A stretch of DNA of 64,000 nucleotides from Hyaloscypha bicolor E (GCF_002865645.1 NW_020194554.1:124001-188000); one strand, 5' to 3'; shown: positions 1-12,414, counted from the first letter of the stretch. The notes: generated by a model not told the origin, from the sequence alone. A program made the numbers and translations.

Positions 1-141
1 GTGTAGACTGCTGAATATATTCCTATCTATTTTGTGAACCCACTAGAATATAAGAATATTACCACTGAAACTCCCTCGCTCGCCGAATCCAAATCAAATC
101 CCACCCAAAACAACAACACCAACCCCCACCCAAAAAAAAAA

Positions 142-3100
142 TCAAAACTTAACCCTGCCCCCCTCTCCCTCCCTACAAACCCACCTCTCCGTCTCCCCTT
201 CCAAATCAATCCCAAGCCTACCCCTCTCATCCAAACTCGCCCCCTCATCCGAAATCTCAATCACCTTCCCACTATGCGCAACCTCCTGCCTTGACACACC
301 CGCCAAATCTCTCGGGATCCAAAGCCTAGGACTCCTCTCCCTAATAGACGGCGGCGAGTAGGCGTCTTTCAGCACGCTTTCATTATCAGCGTAAGTGGCG
401 CTAGGATCCATCTCCCTCAGCTCCCGCGGCATCTCGTCTCTCAGCACATGGTAGCTCTCAAAAACCTCCGGATGCAACCACCGCATGATAAAATTCGGAT
501 CCTGATTCGGATCCGGCGTGATCCACGCGCTCCAGAAATCTACTTTCTCTAGGATACCCGGGATCGGCGTTTTGTTGAATTCCTTCTTCACGAGGGACGA
601 CACCGTTCTCGTGCCGAGGGTAATCGCCTTATCTGCGCCTTCGACCGGGATATCGAGCCCGCCCGAGCGTGATTGCTGCTCTCCGTGGTCAACGGCCAGA
701 TCCGTGGGGTCCGAGGGGTCGAAGTCTGAATCATAGCCTTGTTCACCTCCTTCTTCTGTGTTGGCGTTTGTGGGGTCGGTGTCGTGGATGTCGGTCAGAT
801 TTGATGCTAAGAAAGGGTGGTTTCCGAGCTTTCGGAGCTCTTCTTCGGCGGCTAGTGTTCGAGGGAGGTTGTAGAGTAGTGGGGATAAAGCATCATTCAA
901 GGAGATGTGGATGAGCGTAGTGAAGATTATGAGGCCAAATGTCATGACGACTGGTCCGTAGGCTCCTTTTAGACCGAAGAGGCCGACCAGGCAGATCTCG
1001 GAGAGATACAGCCCGGTGAGCGTTTGCGTTAATGCTTTTGGGTAGTGCAGACCCCGTGTATCGCGCTCCGAGGAGTAGACGTAGAGGAGGTTGTATTTGT
1101 AGGTTATGTAGACTATTGACAAACCTAGAGCGGCGACGCCGAGGATTATGGGGGCGATTAGGGAGTAGGAGATTGCTTATTCCTGTCAGCGAGTCTAGTG
1201 GTATAGTGGAGGCGGAAGAGAACGAACCGATCACAGCCATGTTTGTGAAAACCGGGTAAACTGCTCCCCAATGGATCTTCCTCAGTCGGTGATATTTCGC
1301 TGCGATGAGACGAGGATTTCCGCCAGCAAAAGGCATAAGTTGGTGTCGGAATATACTGAGTAGATGCACAATTCTTGTAGCGCTCATCGCCAAGCCCTGA
1401 AGTATGAAATAACTGATGTAGAAGTTTGATGCTGTGGGGAGGTTCTTCGACAGAAGGTCACGGGCAGACAGCGGATCTTTGATGATGGAAGTTATGGCAG
1501 AGGAGGCGGCAGACGTCAGGGTGGTGACGAGGAACACTTGCACGACTTGGAAGAGGAAGTAGGAGCTTTGCACGAAGAGCTCGACGCGGGATTCGGTTGG
1601 GATCCCGGATTGTCTTGCACATGCGCGCATGATCATTGGCACGGCGGCCATGAGCATAGATAATGCCACAGCGGGGAGAAGACCAGATATGAGACCAAGG
1701 ATAACTTTTGGGAGGAGGACAATCCAGTGGAGAAATGGGACGTTCTTGGCTAGGTAGTCGATGTTCGATATCATGCCCACACCGATGGCAGGCAGCGACC
1801 AGAAAATCACCATGCAGGCAATGAAGCCTTGGATCAGAAATTGTCTGATTATCCGCTCCCACCAGCGGAAAGAGAGTGAAGGCCATATGATTTCCTGGGG
1901 CCGGACGCCGATTATCTCTGCTCGCATATGATTGGCGCTGTGATGGGCAAGAGTTTGATATGCACTCTGGGCGTCTACGAGAGAATGGAACTCGATAAAT
2001 GCTGCCGGAATGGGTGCGTTGACTCCCTTTCTGTACTGTCGCCGAAGTTGTGATATCTTGGGAGCAAGCTTTTTTAGACGAACTCGTGTCCATCTGATCG
2101 TATCGACTCTTCTCCCGTAATTTGCGATGGGCCGATGGTAGGGTCGTTGTTCAGCCGGTACCCATTGCGCGGCAACTGATCCTACAATCTCGTGATCCGG
2201 TCCAGTAAAGCCATAATTCGTCCTCAGAATTGGTGTGCCATCTTCCCGTGTAAACTCTCGAGGAGAGCCGGGAGAGAGTGGAGAGAGTGGAGTAGTTGGA
2301 CTCTCCGCACTGACACTGATCTTCACCTCTTTTGTTTCCTCCTTAAAATCTCTCGGAGACTCCTTCACTTCGATATCTGGGTGTCCACTTTTCAGAGCTT
2401 TCTGGTATGCCACGTTCGCCTTCTTGATGAGCTCAATCTCAGCCTTCTCCAGCCGGTGTGCTGTCTGCTCTCTTTCCTTCACCAACTGGTCGAGGTCATC
2501 CGTCTCTCGAGGTATCCAGACATTCTTTAGTGTGTCCCCAAAAATTCGTCGCAATTTTCTTTCGTCCAAGACTTGCTGTGGTACGCATGTGAAGAGAACG
2601 GTTCTCGAGGATAGACGATTGGCGTAGTATGGGGAGAGCATATATGCTTGTCGGAGATTGATGAAGTACACAGATTCGCGGCTGACCATATAAAGGATGA
2701 AACCTGTCTTGTCAGCATAATACTCTTAGTTCTAGAGAACGCATACCAAAATATACCCAAGCGATGAGTGCATGGGCATAGAGCCATTTAGCATCAGAGA
2801 TGTTCCCAAAGGTAAGTTTGTCTAGCTGCTGACTGCCCTTGCCTCCGAGAGAGTGGAGAGGAAGAAGAATTGGCCATGTGAGAAGTAGCCCCACGCAACA
2901 TATCACCGTGAGCACATTGAGGTACCGAAGGAAGAGGAACCCTTCGAGAGACGAGCGGTTGAGGACTTCAATATCTGGAGTCTTCCAGAAGGGTATGACC
3001 CAATTGAACCATCCTGATGGCACCTCAGTTGCCCGTTCACTACAATAATTAGCTCACCAATTTAACTCATTCTCAGATTAATCCTCACTGAGATTCAAGA

Positions 3101-3482
3101 CTGCTGAGGAAGGTCCTGGGAGAGTACACGCGCACGAATCTCCGACGCAGCACAAAGAGGATTGTTACGCAGATTACAGCATAGACTGTGATCGGAATGA
3201 GAGTCGTGAAGAACGTTGCAAACGAAGGGGAATTGGTGGCCTGTGTGGCTCGCAATGGGGACACCGCGGTGGAATTGTCCCTCGCAGAGCCGACTCGGGG
3301 GTCGCTGCTGCTGCTATTCTGCCAAGGTCGTCAGCGCTGCGGGAGGCTTTTTCTGCGCCGCAGCTGAGGGTCCTCGGGAATCTCGATCGCGATCTCAGGC
3401 TGATATGATATGGGGAGGGGCTGCGACTCACACTCTGCCTCCTCAAGTGCTGCACGAAGCCCACGAGGATAGCATCGGTCAT
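142..3482 (-). CDS. CSC1/OSCA (TMEM63)-family osmosensitive cation channel
   Basis: Predicted exons 3482-3432, 3318-3089, 3039-2747, 2703-1228 and 1175-142 give 1027 aa, in phase throughout. The family forms plasma-membrane, hyperosmolarity- or tension-gated, Ca2+-permeable channels. Visible parts are an N-terminal TM helix followed by LRRRFVRVYSPRTF, two further TM helices, a cytosolic RNA-recognition-like PHM7 region, and the multi-TM RSN1_7TM core around FIACMVIFWSLPAIGVG. The tail carries SPRLWIPRDLAGVSRQEVAH, typical of the fungal PHM7_ext domain. The last intron (1227-1176) is fixed by restoring AVIAISYSLIAPII. Exon 1 (MTDAILVG...) is the least certain part: it relies on a good GTGAGT donor, because the downstream frame has a TGA and no ATG. 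Length fits fungal CSC1-like proteins with the PHM7_ext tail. Confidence 0.92.
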
Positions 3483-3794
3483 TGCGGAGAGCAGCCTTGT
3501 GACTAGCGCTCATCTTTGGTGGTCCAGGACGGCCACGATATTGGGGAGTGCAGATGTCTTGGATCTTAATGCTTTCTCACTTCTCTAGCTGCTGCCAGCA
3601 AGCGAAGGCTGGAGTGCGCTCGAGTGGCGGGCGATCGACAGGTTCAGGGGAGCTGATTTGGCGAATCTTGGATGCATTGGGATGGCAGCTGGCAGTTCCC
3701 GCTGTGGGGGCGTTTTATTGGTGGAGATCAAGGCGGGTGGCGACGATCCCGTGTCTGAGACGGGGATAGCTTCAAATATTGCCGCTCTCTCCAT

Positions 3795-4068
3795 CACGTG
3801 TGCTGACATTCTTCAACATAGGAAGTTGTTCTCAAAACAATGTTTCATAGTTCAATCAGTGCCGATACTCAATTGAATGTTCATAGACTGTTTTTCTGGG
3901 TATTCAATGAGCTTCTGGTCTGGAGTCACGTGCGCCGACATTCTTCAACATGTGGAAGTATGCACTCAAAACAATGTTTCATAGTTCAATCAGTACCGAG
4001 ACTCTATTCAATGTTCATAGACCGTTTTTCTGGGCATTCAATGAACTCCTGGTCTAGAGTCACGTGCT
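3795..4068. repeat. Tandem duplication (unit 132-134 bp) with CACGTG at each unit start
   Basis: Two nearly complete units follow each other (3795-3926 and 3927-4060), and a third begins at 4061. CACGTG starts each at 3795, 3927 and 4061. Shared blocks include GACATTCTTCAACAT and CTCAAAACAATGTTTCATAG, with scattered substitutions, so the duplication is not brand new. It lies between two divergent promoters. CACGTG is the core site of bHLH factors, but regulatory use is inference. Confidence 0.85.
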
Positions 4069-4735
4069 GTCCCTCGCCTACATCGGCGACTCTGGAGCCG
4101 TGTTCTCTCGCATTTTATCTTCATCCTTGTCGCCACCAACGCCATCAAGAACCCAAACTCCCAACCAAAATTCACCAATTCTTCACGACGGCTGACTCTG
4201 ACGAAGTTCTCAGCTCTGCCCCCTCAACATCCCCTCCAATCCGCACCTCCTTATCCGACAGATGACAGCACCATAGCTTCTCATTCACCAACGTCCAGTC
4301 CCTCTCTCCTGCCCCTCTGCTCTCATTCGCTGTCTCCAAACGCCTCCAACGACGCCTCGCTCAGCCTTCCCACATCGCCTAGCGCCAATGCGGTAAGAGG
4401 TGGGGTGACCGTCGAGCTTGTCAAAAAGCTTGTGACACGGCCAGACCCTTCCCTGTCACATAAGTGCAAGGCTCCCCTCTCGTTCTTTTTCCCTCGCAGA
4501 TGCGATCCATTAGGAAAGGGTGTAAATCGCGTCATCCTCAGCCGCCCATCGCGACATCATCATCATTGCTCAGTCTTGCGTTATCGATAATTGGCGATTA
4601 TCAGCCTTGTGAATACCTGCGATAGCGACAGAATTGTCTGATTGAAAAGTTGGGAGGGGAACAGACCCCACTCTCACCAGCCGGAGGAGAGAATCACCCC
4701 ACTCGCCACACCCCTAAACACCCACCCTCGGGAAG

Positions 4736-4742
4736 TATATAA
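4736..4742 (+). promoter_or_regulatory. TATA box of the 4809 gene
   Basis: TATATAA lies 67 nt upstream of the ATG at 4809, a common fungal distance. It supports the small downstream frame being a real gene. Confidence 0.55.
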
Positions 4743-4808
4743 TTCAACCTGGATCGGCCCTCGCGACAGAAATCGTCTCCCCTCACGCGCCTGTTATCAT
4801 ACCTCGAA

Positions 4809-5147
4809 ATGTTTTTCAAAAAACTCCGCTCGCGATCGAAGGCCAACTCCAAACACTCCATCTCCCGTATAACCTCCACTTCCTCCTCCCACGGAAACAG
4901 CAATCGCCAATCGCATTCAAAGGTCCCCGAGGTGATGGTGACACCCCCGACAAATGATTTGACCGAGAGACTGGCAATGCATGAAAACATGAGAGAGGGG
5001 GGGCAAAGAAGTGAGGATGAGGAGAGAGATTATCAGTTATTTTTAGAGCAAGCGAGAAAGGAGGAGGAGAAGGCGGAGAGGAGGAGGTTGGCTGAGATTA
5101 AGGCGGCGAGGCAGGTTAATTTAAGTCCGTGGAGTGGGAGGATGTGA
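4809..5147 (+). CDS. Small basic/coiled-coil hypothetical protein (112 aa)
   Basis: Intronless frame of 112 aa, preceded by a TATA box. The N-terminus is very basic and Ser-rich (MFFKKLRSRSKANSKHSIS). The middle has Thr/Pro. The C-terminal half (about residues 60-100) is a charged helix, EEERDYQLFLEQARKEEEKA, with coiled-coil character, ending in NLSPWSGRM. There is no signal peptide or TM segment. I do not recognise a named family, and a function cannot be given. Amino-acid bias, a clear start and the promoter favour a real gene. It converges on the secreted glycoprotein gene whose stop is at 5591. Confidence 0.6.
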   Translation: MFFKKLRSRSKANSKHSISRITSTSSSHGNSNRQSHSKVPEVMVTPPTNDLTERLAMHENMREGGQRSEDEERDYQLFLEQARKEEEKAERRRLAEIKAARQVNLSPWSGRM

Positions 5148-5590
5148 GAAGAAGACCCGGGACTGCGATTCGAGTGAGGTGTTGAGGGGGAGAGATATGG
5201 GATTTTCCAAAGACGATGGACGGAGGGATAGTAACTGAGATGAAAAAAATGCTTAGTTAGAGAGAGTGATAAGAGAATGGTGCTGAAAATGGTGGGAAGA
5301 GATGTAGCATGGACAGATTGGTGAGCCGTTCTTTGCCCCGCTATGAGAAAGAATCGTCACCGACTGAGGGTCAGAAATCGATACTTCCAAATAGCGATGA
5401 GCATTGCGCGCCGCCCAAACACAGGAAAGGCCATCGCACCGAGCATCATGGACAAAACAACGTCAAATCACAACGATAACGCCTATTTTCCTCTATTTCC
5501 AACTGAACTCGGCATCGTCGCAAGCACCCGCGTAACTCAAAGAAAGCAAAACAGTACCCTCCTATCGAACTCCGCCTCTGCCCTCACCAC
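5148..5590. other. Intergenic between convergent genes
   Basis: 3' regions of the 4809 gene (+) and the 5591-6262 gene (-). G/A-rich near 5155-5300; nothing else seen. The plus-strand open frame 5343-5777 is antisense to the secreted protein gene and is not called. Confidence 0.5.
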
Positions 5591-6262
5591 TCAAGAACTA
5601 GTCGTTCCACTCGGTGCAATAGTCTTCAACACAACCGGCACGCTCCCGCCCTCCTCAATTCCATCCGAGTTCCAGTACAACGCATACACTCCATCCTATC
5701 GCAAATCAGCTTCTCAACTCCAAGACGCGACCCACTTTCCCAAAGGGGGAGGAGACCTACCGTATCCGTGGTGCTAGCCCAGAATTGGCTCTCATACGTG
5801 GAGCCATTGACAAAGACGACTTGCTCTCCAAAGAGCGAAAAGCCCGTGGTGGCAATGGACGACGTGGTGCTGTTTGAGCTCGTGAACCCTGCGGCTGCGA
5901 ATGAGGAAGTGGGAGTGATGAAGAAACTGCCGACTGAAGACGAGTTGGAAGTCGTGGCGTTCCAGGTTGTGGAAGTGTCCGTTGTGATGTCCCAGGTTAT
6001 TGCTGAGAGGGTCGAGGGGAGTGAGGTATTGTCGGCTATGTAGGCAAGCCCTGCGTGGATGGTCAGCTTGCATCATAAAGAGAGGACTAAAGAGAGGGAT
6101 ACCGTCTGAAATGCCATATACGAGTGGGAGGCCGGAAATGTTGGTTCCGTACGCGTAGATGGTTGTGTCTGTGGTTGTCGTCCGGCGTGTGATGAATGGG
6201 TGAGGCTTGGCGGAGGTGAGGGCCGCGCTGAGCAGGAGAGGCAGAAGGGCAGTGAGGTGCAT
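5591..6262 (-). CDS. Secreted N-glycosylated protein, 184 aa (conserved fungal unknown)
   Basis: Three exons, 6262-6103, 6050-5761 and 5695-5591, with introns of 52 and 65 nt bounded by GTATCC..CGCAG and GTAGGT..GATAG. All phases close. The signal peptide is MHLTALLPLLLSAALTSAKP. The mature part begins with Thr-rich sequence, then IYAYGTNISGLPLVYGISDG. The body is rich in Ser, Thr and Asn with several N-X-S/T sites (NTS, NAT, NSS, NST, NGS), and it ends VLKTIAPSGTTSS. The IYAYGTNISGLP...DGLAYI core recurs in small secreted proteins of many ascomycetes, from memory. No catalytic motif was seen; its role is unknown, perhaps wall or extracellular. Only exon 1 and part of exon 2 are open without splicing. 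Confidence 0.8.
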
Positions 6263-7839
6263 GGTTAATGTTTAATGGTAATGAGAATGACGAAGAAAAG
6301 AGAAGCGGATTGAGAATAATGAGATAGATCAATGAATCAGCTTGAGTGAGAGTGGTTGTAGATAAGGGAGAGGAGAGTTTTCATAGCTATTCAATCCATC
6401 CTTTAAACCACATGCACTCAGTGGAGCTTACGTGTTGCTCAAGGCTATTCCCATCACTCATTTGTGAGCTTGCCCATGAAGCATTGCTCGGAGCCGAGAG
6501 AAACTGGGTCTTCGGTGTGGCTTTGGAAACTTCATGGCGGAGTCAGGGGTGGTACTGGGGTGTACGCACCCAACTTCGCTCTTCAAGGACGGCGTGTTTT
6601 TCTGTTCCTCCAGCTCTCCTTCTGATTAGCGCACCGAGATTTGGTTTCATGTTTCAGGAGCAGGACTCGTCTACTGGTTCCTTCTAAGCGCGTCCAAAAA
6701 GTGTGGAGGTTGATCACGTGGGCAGCTTTCAGAACTATTTTTAGCAGTAGATTTCGGGACCGAAGCCAACCTCCTCAGCTTTCAACTGTTTGCCGCAATG
6801 ACAACACGAATGAGCGCCACGCATGTGCGGACTCCACCATAGGGGAAGACGTCTCCAGCCACGGAAGTCTGTTGTGCAGTGACGCCATCGCACCATCTGA
6901 ACCTCGCAGCAGATTCCTCTCAGGTTTGTCCTTCACGTCGCGTTCAGATCACGATTCAATTCACGATCCGCTAATCCTCTACGGATTTGAGGGTTCTAAA
7001 ATGGTATCCACAACCTCATAAGCCATGTTCAATGAGAACCCTCAATGGCCGCTTCATACCAAAAGCCACATGGCGAAAAATTAAATAAGCGCATTGAACA
7101 ATCGATTGCCCGTTCCCCTGAATCTGCCGGAGCCCCCATGTGGAGATCAAACGATACACAGCCCCTGTGTACACAGAGCTCCCGACTTGGACGCTCCAAC
7201 TCTTTGGTCTTCCATTCTCAGATGGATTTCCTTGAAGGAGATTGCAGTTACGTCGTCTAGAGACTCCACCCTGTCCCAAAGGGTCGATATCCGTTGGCAT
7301 AGGCACAAGGATGGTATTTCCGAGTTCCGACGAACCTAATGCCCCCCGGGCTCATCCTCAAATCCCTATTTTAAGCTTCGATCTACGCAGGGTCTGCGGA
7401 CCCCCTTTCCACCCAGCTGCCTGGCTTGCGAGACGGCTCTACTGTCCCTGCTCGATGGAGTACGTCAGGTGAACGTCCTGGAGAACGCGTTCTAGCATGA
7501 GCCTCAGAATGGGGACGTAGCTGGTCTGTTTTGCACGACGGTCCGTGCGGAGAGTAGTCCCCAGAAGGGAGGGCCCCAGTTACTTCATTCCCAGTGAGGA
7601 AAGAGGGGTCTGTACGCGGCATACGCAGGCCAGTGAATGCCAAACGAGTAGTGCGAAGGTCCGAGATGGAACCGGTCGATACCAGTCTCTTGAAGTCAAG
7701 AACTCGAACACATAAGAGGCCATGTTCCGTCTATTCTTTTGCATCATCATCCTCCAGATCATCATCATTCTAGCTTTCCAGTATCTTTCTTCTCTAGTCT
7801 CTTTCATTCAACTTTTGTTCCTGCTTCTTTAAAGCTCAA
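6263..7839. other. Intergenic, laccase upstream region
   Basis: About 1.6 kb between two divergent secreted-protein genes with no supportable gene. It includes a CACGTG at about 6714. A pyrimidine-rich leader lies directly before the laccase ATG (about 7763-7830), typical of well-expressed fungal genes. Confidence 0.5.
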
Positions 7840-9632
7840 ATGCATTTCCCCTCGTTGCTTGCGGGGCTTGTTGCCTGCCCCATCGTCTTTGCTGCTCCGA
7901 AGCCAGTATCCCACTCCAACACTCTATCCAAGAGATGTACCAACAGTGCTTCTGATCGATCATGCTGGGGCGACTACGACACCTCAACAAATTACTACAC
8001 CACAGTCCCCGACACTGGAGTCACCCGCGAATATTGGTTCGATGTCCAAAATGGAACAGCCTCTCCAGATGGCATCGAGAGAGTAGTCTTAACCGTCAAC
8101 GGGACAGTTCCCGGACCGACCATCATTGCTGACTGGGGTGACACCGTTGGTAAGTCCACTTACTCCAATGTTCGCGCGGATACTAACTTCTCCAGTTGTT
8201 CACGTATCCAACTCCATGTCCAATAACGGTACCGGAATCCATTTCCACGGCGTCCGCCAAAACTACACCAACCAAATGGATGGTGTGCCCAGCATCACAC
8301 AATGTCCCATCGCCCCCGGCGACTCCTTCACCTACACATGGCGCGCAACCCAATACGGCTCTTCTTGGTACCACTCCCACTTCTCCGTTCAAGCCTGGGA
8401 CGGAGTCTTCGGGGGAATCACCATCAACGGCCCCGCAACAGCAGACTACGACGAAGATCTCGGCAACCTCTTCCTCAACGACTGGTCTCACGAGACAGCC
8501 GACGTGCTCGCCCTCCAAGCCGCCGCGTCTGGTCCCCCAACAATGCCCAACTGCCTCATAAACGGGACAAACGTCTACACCGACACAACAACTGAAGTCG
8601 AGACCGGCTCGCGCTTTGAACAGACATTCGTGGCTGGGACGAAATACCGCATCCGTCTTGTGAACGGCGCAGCCGACACGCATTTCCGGTTCACGATCGA
8701 CAACCACACCATGGAAGTGATCGCCATGGATTTCGTCCCCATTGTGCCTTACAACGCAACCGATATCTCCATCGGCATGGGACAGCGCTACGATATCATT
8801 GTCACGGCTTCGGAGACAAGTGGAGATTACTGGATGCGCGCCATCCCCCAGGAATCCTGCTCTGACAACGACAACGTCGACAATATCCTCGGCATAGTGC
8901 GCTACGACTCCACCTCTACCGCTGACCCAACGACAACCGCTTACACAACCACGGACTCCTGCGACGACGAGGCGATCGCAAGTCTGGTGCCTTACCTATC
9001 CTACGACGTTTCCAGCACGTATGACGTAGAAAACGACGAAGAAGTTTCCCTCGCCATCGCAACGGGCGGCGTATTGTGGGAAATGGCCGGTACATCCTTC
9101 GTCTCGGAATGGAACTACCCAACCGTCCTCCAAGTCGCGGAATCCAACGACACATGGTCCACAGACCAGCACGTCGTCCAGCTCGCGACGGCTGATCAAT
9201 GGGTGTACTTCGTTATCGAGACCACGTTTGCACAGGCTCATCCTATCCATTTGCATGGCCATGATTTCTGGGTCCTCGCTAGTGGTACAGGGACATATTC
9301 TACGAGCACGACGCTTACTACGACGAATAGCCCGAGGAGAGATGTGGCGATGTTGCCGGCGAGTGGGTTCTTGGTTATTGCGATGTATACGGATAATCCT
9401 GGTGTAAGTTTCCCTTGTGAGAAGTTTAGGAGCGGTGCTAACGGACAGACAGGCATGGTTGATGCACTGCCATATCGCGTGGCACACCGCTGAAGGTTTC
9501 GCGCTGCAGCTCCTTGAACGCGAGTCTGAGATGACGGCGCTGATGGATGTCACGAGTATCAATAGCACGTGTGCGAACTGGGACACGTACCAGACCGATG
9601 ATGATGTGGTGCAGGATGATTCTGGTGTGTAG
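7840..9632 (+). CDS. Secreted ascomycete-type laccase (multicopper oxidase)
   Basis: Exons 7840-8149, 8196-9403 and 9453-9632 give 565 aa. Intron 1 carries a perfect TACTAAC branch site. The enzyme oxidises phenols with O2 using a T1 plus trinuclear copper site, for lignin or phenolic turnover or pigment chemistry. Signal peptide MHFPSLLAGLVACPIVFA. All four copper ligand blocks are present: HFHGVRQ, WYHSH, HPIHLHGHDFW and HCHIAWHTAEGF. Counting ten residues from the Cys, the T1 axial position is Phe, as in higher-potential types, though potential cannot be inferred from this alone. The protein ends exactly in DSGV, the conserved asco-laccase C-terminal plug, with no propeptide beyond it. Many N-glycosylation sites. 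Intact, and length is normal. Confidence 0.96.
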
Positions 9633-10183
9633 ACTTGGTTTGGTTTGGTTTACTGTTCCCTTTGTTTTGCTTCAGTGGAGAAAAGTGGTTGGTTGGCTGG
9701 TTGTATGGTGCATTCAGCGAGCAGTTGCAATTGTTGATCTATAGCGAGTTTAGACTTGGTTTTATCGTGTGCATTATAGGCATTATTCAGAGCTTTTGTG
9801 TCAAATATCGTCTGCCAGAGTTACCAGACACAGTCAGCCTACAGAAAAATCATGTCCCGATCAGTGACACATCATGCCTCGCTTACAAAAGGGGGTTCGC
9901 TAAACTTCGACTATTCTAAAGCACTGCTTGCCTAATTAAAGGCAAACGCCATTGATTTGTTGATACATGACTAAGAGAGTTTGTGTACGTGAGTCCAAAC
10001 ACTTGGGGGGTAGTTTTAGCCTTCGTGAAGTCACGTGTCGGATCTACGTTAAAAGAGCGGCACCAATGTCGGCCATGACGTCTCACATCAAAACGAGTAA
10101 CATTTCTAACACTTTTTGAGAAGCCTTTGGGTGAATTTATGTTCAGATTGTTTAGGGGATAATAGGTTCTAGGTAAGGGGGAG
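9633..10183. other. Intergenic between convergent genes
   Basis: 3' sides of laccase (+) and the DUF6594 gene (-). AT-rich, nothing coding supported. Contains one CACGTG near 10033. Confidence 0.5.
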
Positions 10184-11177
10184 TCAAAGCGTATTGTTGA
10201 GGCCAAGGTTTGCAATAAAAACCACAAGCAGAGCACAATAGCTAACAGTTGTCAGTGATTCATATAAACCAGTTTTATTGGCATTATCTCAACTCACCCA
10301 GCAGCCGCACCAAGCAGCTCGTGTCTCTTCGCCTTAGTGAACAGCGCAAGTGCCGCAGAAAACAGCAAGGTAGCAACTAACAATATCCCCATACAGATGG
10401 CATTCGACGTATTCGCATTCGATTGACTAAACGACGAACCCACATGGTACAACGCGTAGACGGGCAAAACCAATAGTGCGAGGACCATGGCCATGATGAT
10501 GCAGCTCACTAGCCGGTCCACACGTCTTTTTGTAGGAAGAAACAGATCTTCATCTGTGGTTTTGGCTGCGGTTTCCTTTTGAGAGTCAAAGTCAATCGAT
10601 TGATACCCATCGTTTATGGACCGGAAGACCGTACCTTCGAGCAGAACACATACTTCACCGCAGTGCGGGGAAACAGCTTCAGGATCTTCTCCACAGCTGC
10701 GTCGAGCCAAGCACTCTCTCGTCCAGGCCGGAGCGTGATCAGGTCTTCTTTGTTATAGATGAAGTCATCATCCCCTTCCATGAGTGGCTTCTTGTGACGT
10801 ACAAAGTTTGCCACGCTATTATAGTCGCGCGCTGGGGGGCGATTTGCAGCTGCGAGCTGTTGTGCATTAAGTAGCAGCTGATCATAACTCAAAACAGTGG
10901 CTTCCAGGCGTGCAAGCAGAGCTTGTCTCGTTTCTGGAAGCTGGTCCTGTCGTTCGACATCTTCCATCCTACATTGCAATGTTTTTGGATTGGTGGTTAA
11001 GTCTCGTTTGTCCATTCGGTCCAATTCTTCTTCCATGATGCGAAGCTCGTCTTGTTTTTGAAGCAGAAGTCGGGCGTGGACAAATCCAAATCTACGGTAG
11101 ATCATGAAATTTTCATCACTGTCCATGAATGTTGCCAAGTATGGATATCCATCTTCACAGCGCTCCACTGAGTTCAT
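10184..11177 (-). CDS. DUF6594-family membrane protein
   Basis: Exons 11177-10635, 10575-10298 and 10241-10184 give 292 aa. Both introns (59 and 56 nt) were placed by restoring the family pattern: FCSK joins ETAAKTTDEDLF, and LLGAAAG joins YCALLVVFIANLG. Family features are GYPYLATFMDSDENFMIYRRF near the N-terminus, a long helical coiled-coil-like region with QDELRIMEEELDRMD, then two or three C-terminal TM helices ending LGLNNTL. DUF6594 proteins are widespread in fungi and of unknown function. I start at MNSVERCEDGYP. A further 5' exon (frame 11542-11330, acidic) could belong to it, but no convincing splice joins them. The open frame alone would miss the last 19 residues. Confidence 0.8.
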
Positions 11178-12414
11178 TAGCAATTGGTCTACAATCAAAA
11201 GAAGAACAACGCACACTTCCGGATGATGGTTCGAAAGGGCTCAGAGGAGGAACCCTGGAAATGTCTCGGAGTAATAGCATTCAAGAGCCTCGTAATCCCA
11301 GATTGTCGTCTTTGGCTTTGCACTGTTATTCAAGTTAGTCTAGGATGTGCAACCAGTTCGGCTGCTGAAAACTTGCCGCTTTCTTCTTCAAAATCATGCT
11401 CGGGGTCGATTTGCTCAACGATTGGAGAATTCAAGGTGCGGGTCTGACTTTGCCATGTCGACTGTGAATTCGGTGAGCAGGGTGGCTCTCCCGAGATTCC
11501 AATTGCGTTCTCGAGATCGATATTGGCAGCTGTCTGGTCCATTGCATTTTATAAACGATATCAACCACTGCAAGGAGTCGCGAGTTGCAAGAAATAGAAG
11601 AAGCGCAGAGTCCCATCTTATAATTGCTGTCAATGACGCCCAAAGAGCCCAGCCTTTCGAAGAAAAATAATTGCAAAGGAAGAAATTTCCTATGGAAGTC
11701 CGAACGCCGAGTAGGACATCCAATTGGATCATCGATCGGGCGAGTTCATTTCATTCTACGGAAGGCCGTTGAGACGCTTGCATGCAGAATCAAATCTGCA
11801 CAAATTGCAAGAATCAAACGCTTTCAATTCCAGCGAAGGCAAATTCAATTGGGGGGCTGTTGGTGAGCCGTGTCACAGAGTGATCGGGCGATCCGCTGCA
11901 GCAGGCAGGGCGAGTCGCATTGCATAGCCTCAGCCTTCTTCCACCTTTGCTCGGGAACGTCAACTCCACCACTGAGGAAGATCTGCCTCCGCACTCCGTA
12001 CATCATGATTGTTCGAAAACTCTCACCGGCATGTGAGACAGTTGCTTCCGCTCCAACTGTGGTGGGTGGAAGCGAATGCGCTCACCGAAAGGACCCATCG
12101 CGACTGGATGGCAGGATGACAATCAACTTCTTCTCATTGGAATGCGAGTTTCATGGAGGCTCCAAGATGCCTTATCTGCCTCGTGAAGAAAGGGTCTTAT
12201 AAACATGAAGTAAACCCGTAATCAACCTCGCAAGGCTTTCCGACGTCCATAATCGAAACAAGTCCTCAGAACGCGCAACAACCAGGGAAGCCAACGCATA
12301 TCCGGTACGGAGTACAAACGCGCCCAACCGCAGAAGAAGCGCGGCCAGTAGACGTACAGTATGCGGCGAATGCGAAAATCATAAAGAACTAGCTCACTCG
12401 TGTCCTAGACATCG
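11178..12414. other. Intergenic, divergent promoters
   Basis: Lies between the DUF6594 gene (-) and the 92-aa gene (+). The minus-strand frame 11542-11330 (71 codons, acidic) may be an upstream exon of the DUF6594 gene. Nothing else is supported. Confidence 0.4.

Larger units (their letters stand above)
3483..4808. other. Intergenic region between divergent genes
   Basis: No supportable gene was seen between the channel gene (-) and the small coiled-coil gene (+). It holds the CACGTG-bearing tandem repeat at 3795-4068 (separate entry) and a TATA box at its right end. Short open frames on both strands lack codon bias and family resemblance. Confidence 0.6.

Noticed and set aside
5343..5777. 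Plus-strand 144-codon frame
   Set aside because: It is antisense to the well-supported secreted glycoprotein gene, whose three exons and signal peptide explain the sequence.
11330..11542. Acidic 71-codon frame as first exon of the DUF6594 gene
   Set aside because: Plausible composition, but no donor in the right phase joins the acceptor at 11189 convincingly; kept only as an alternative.
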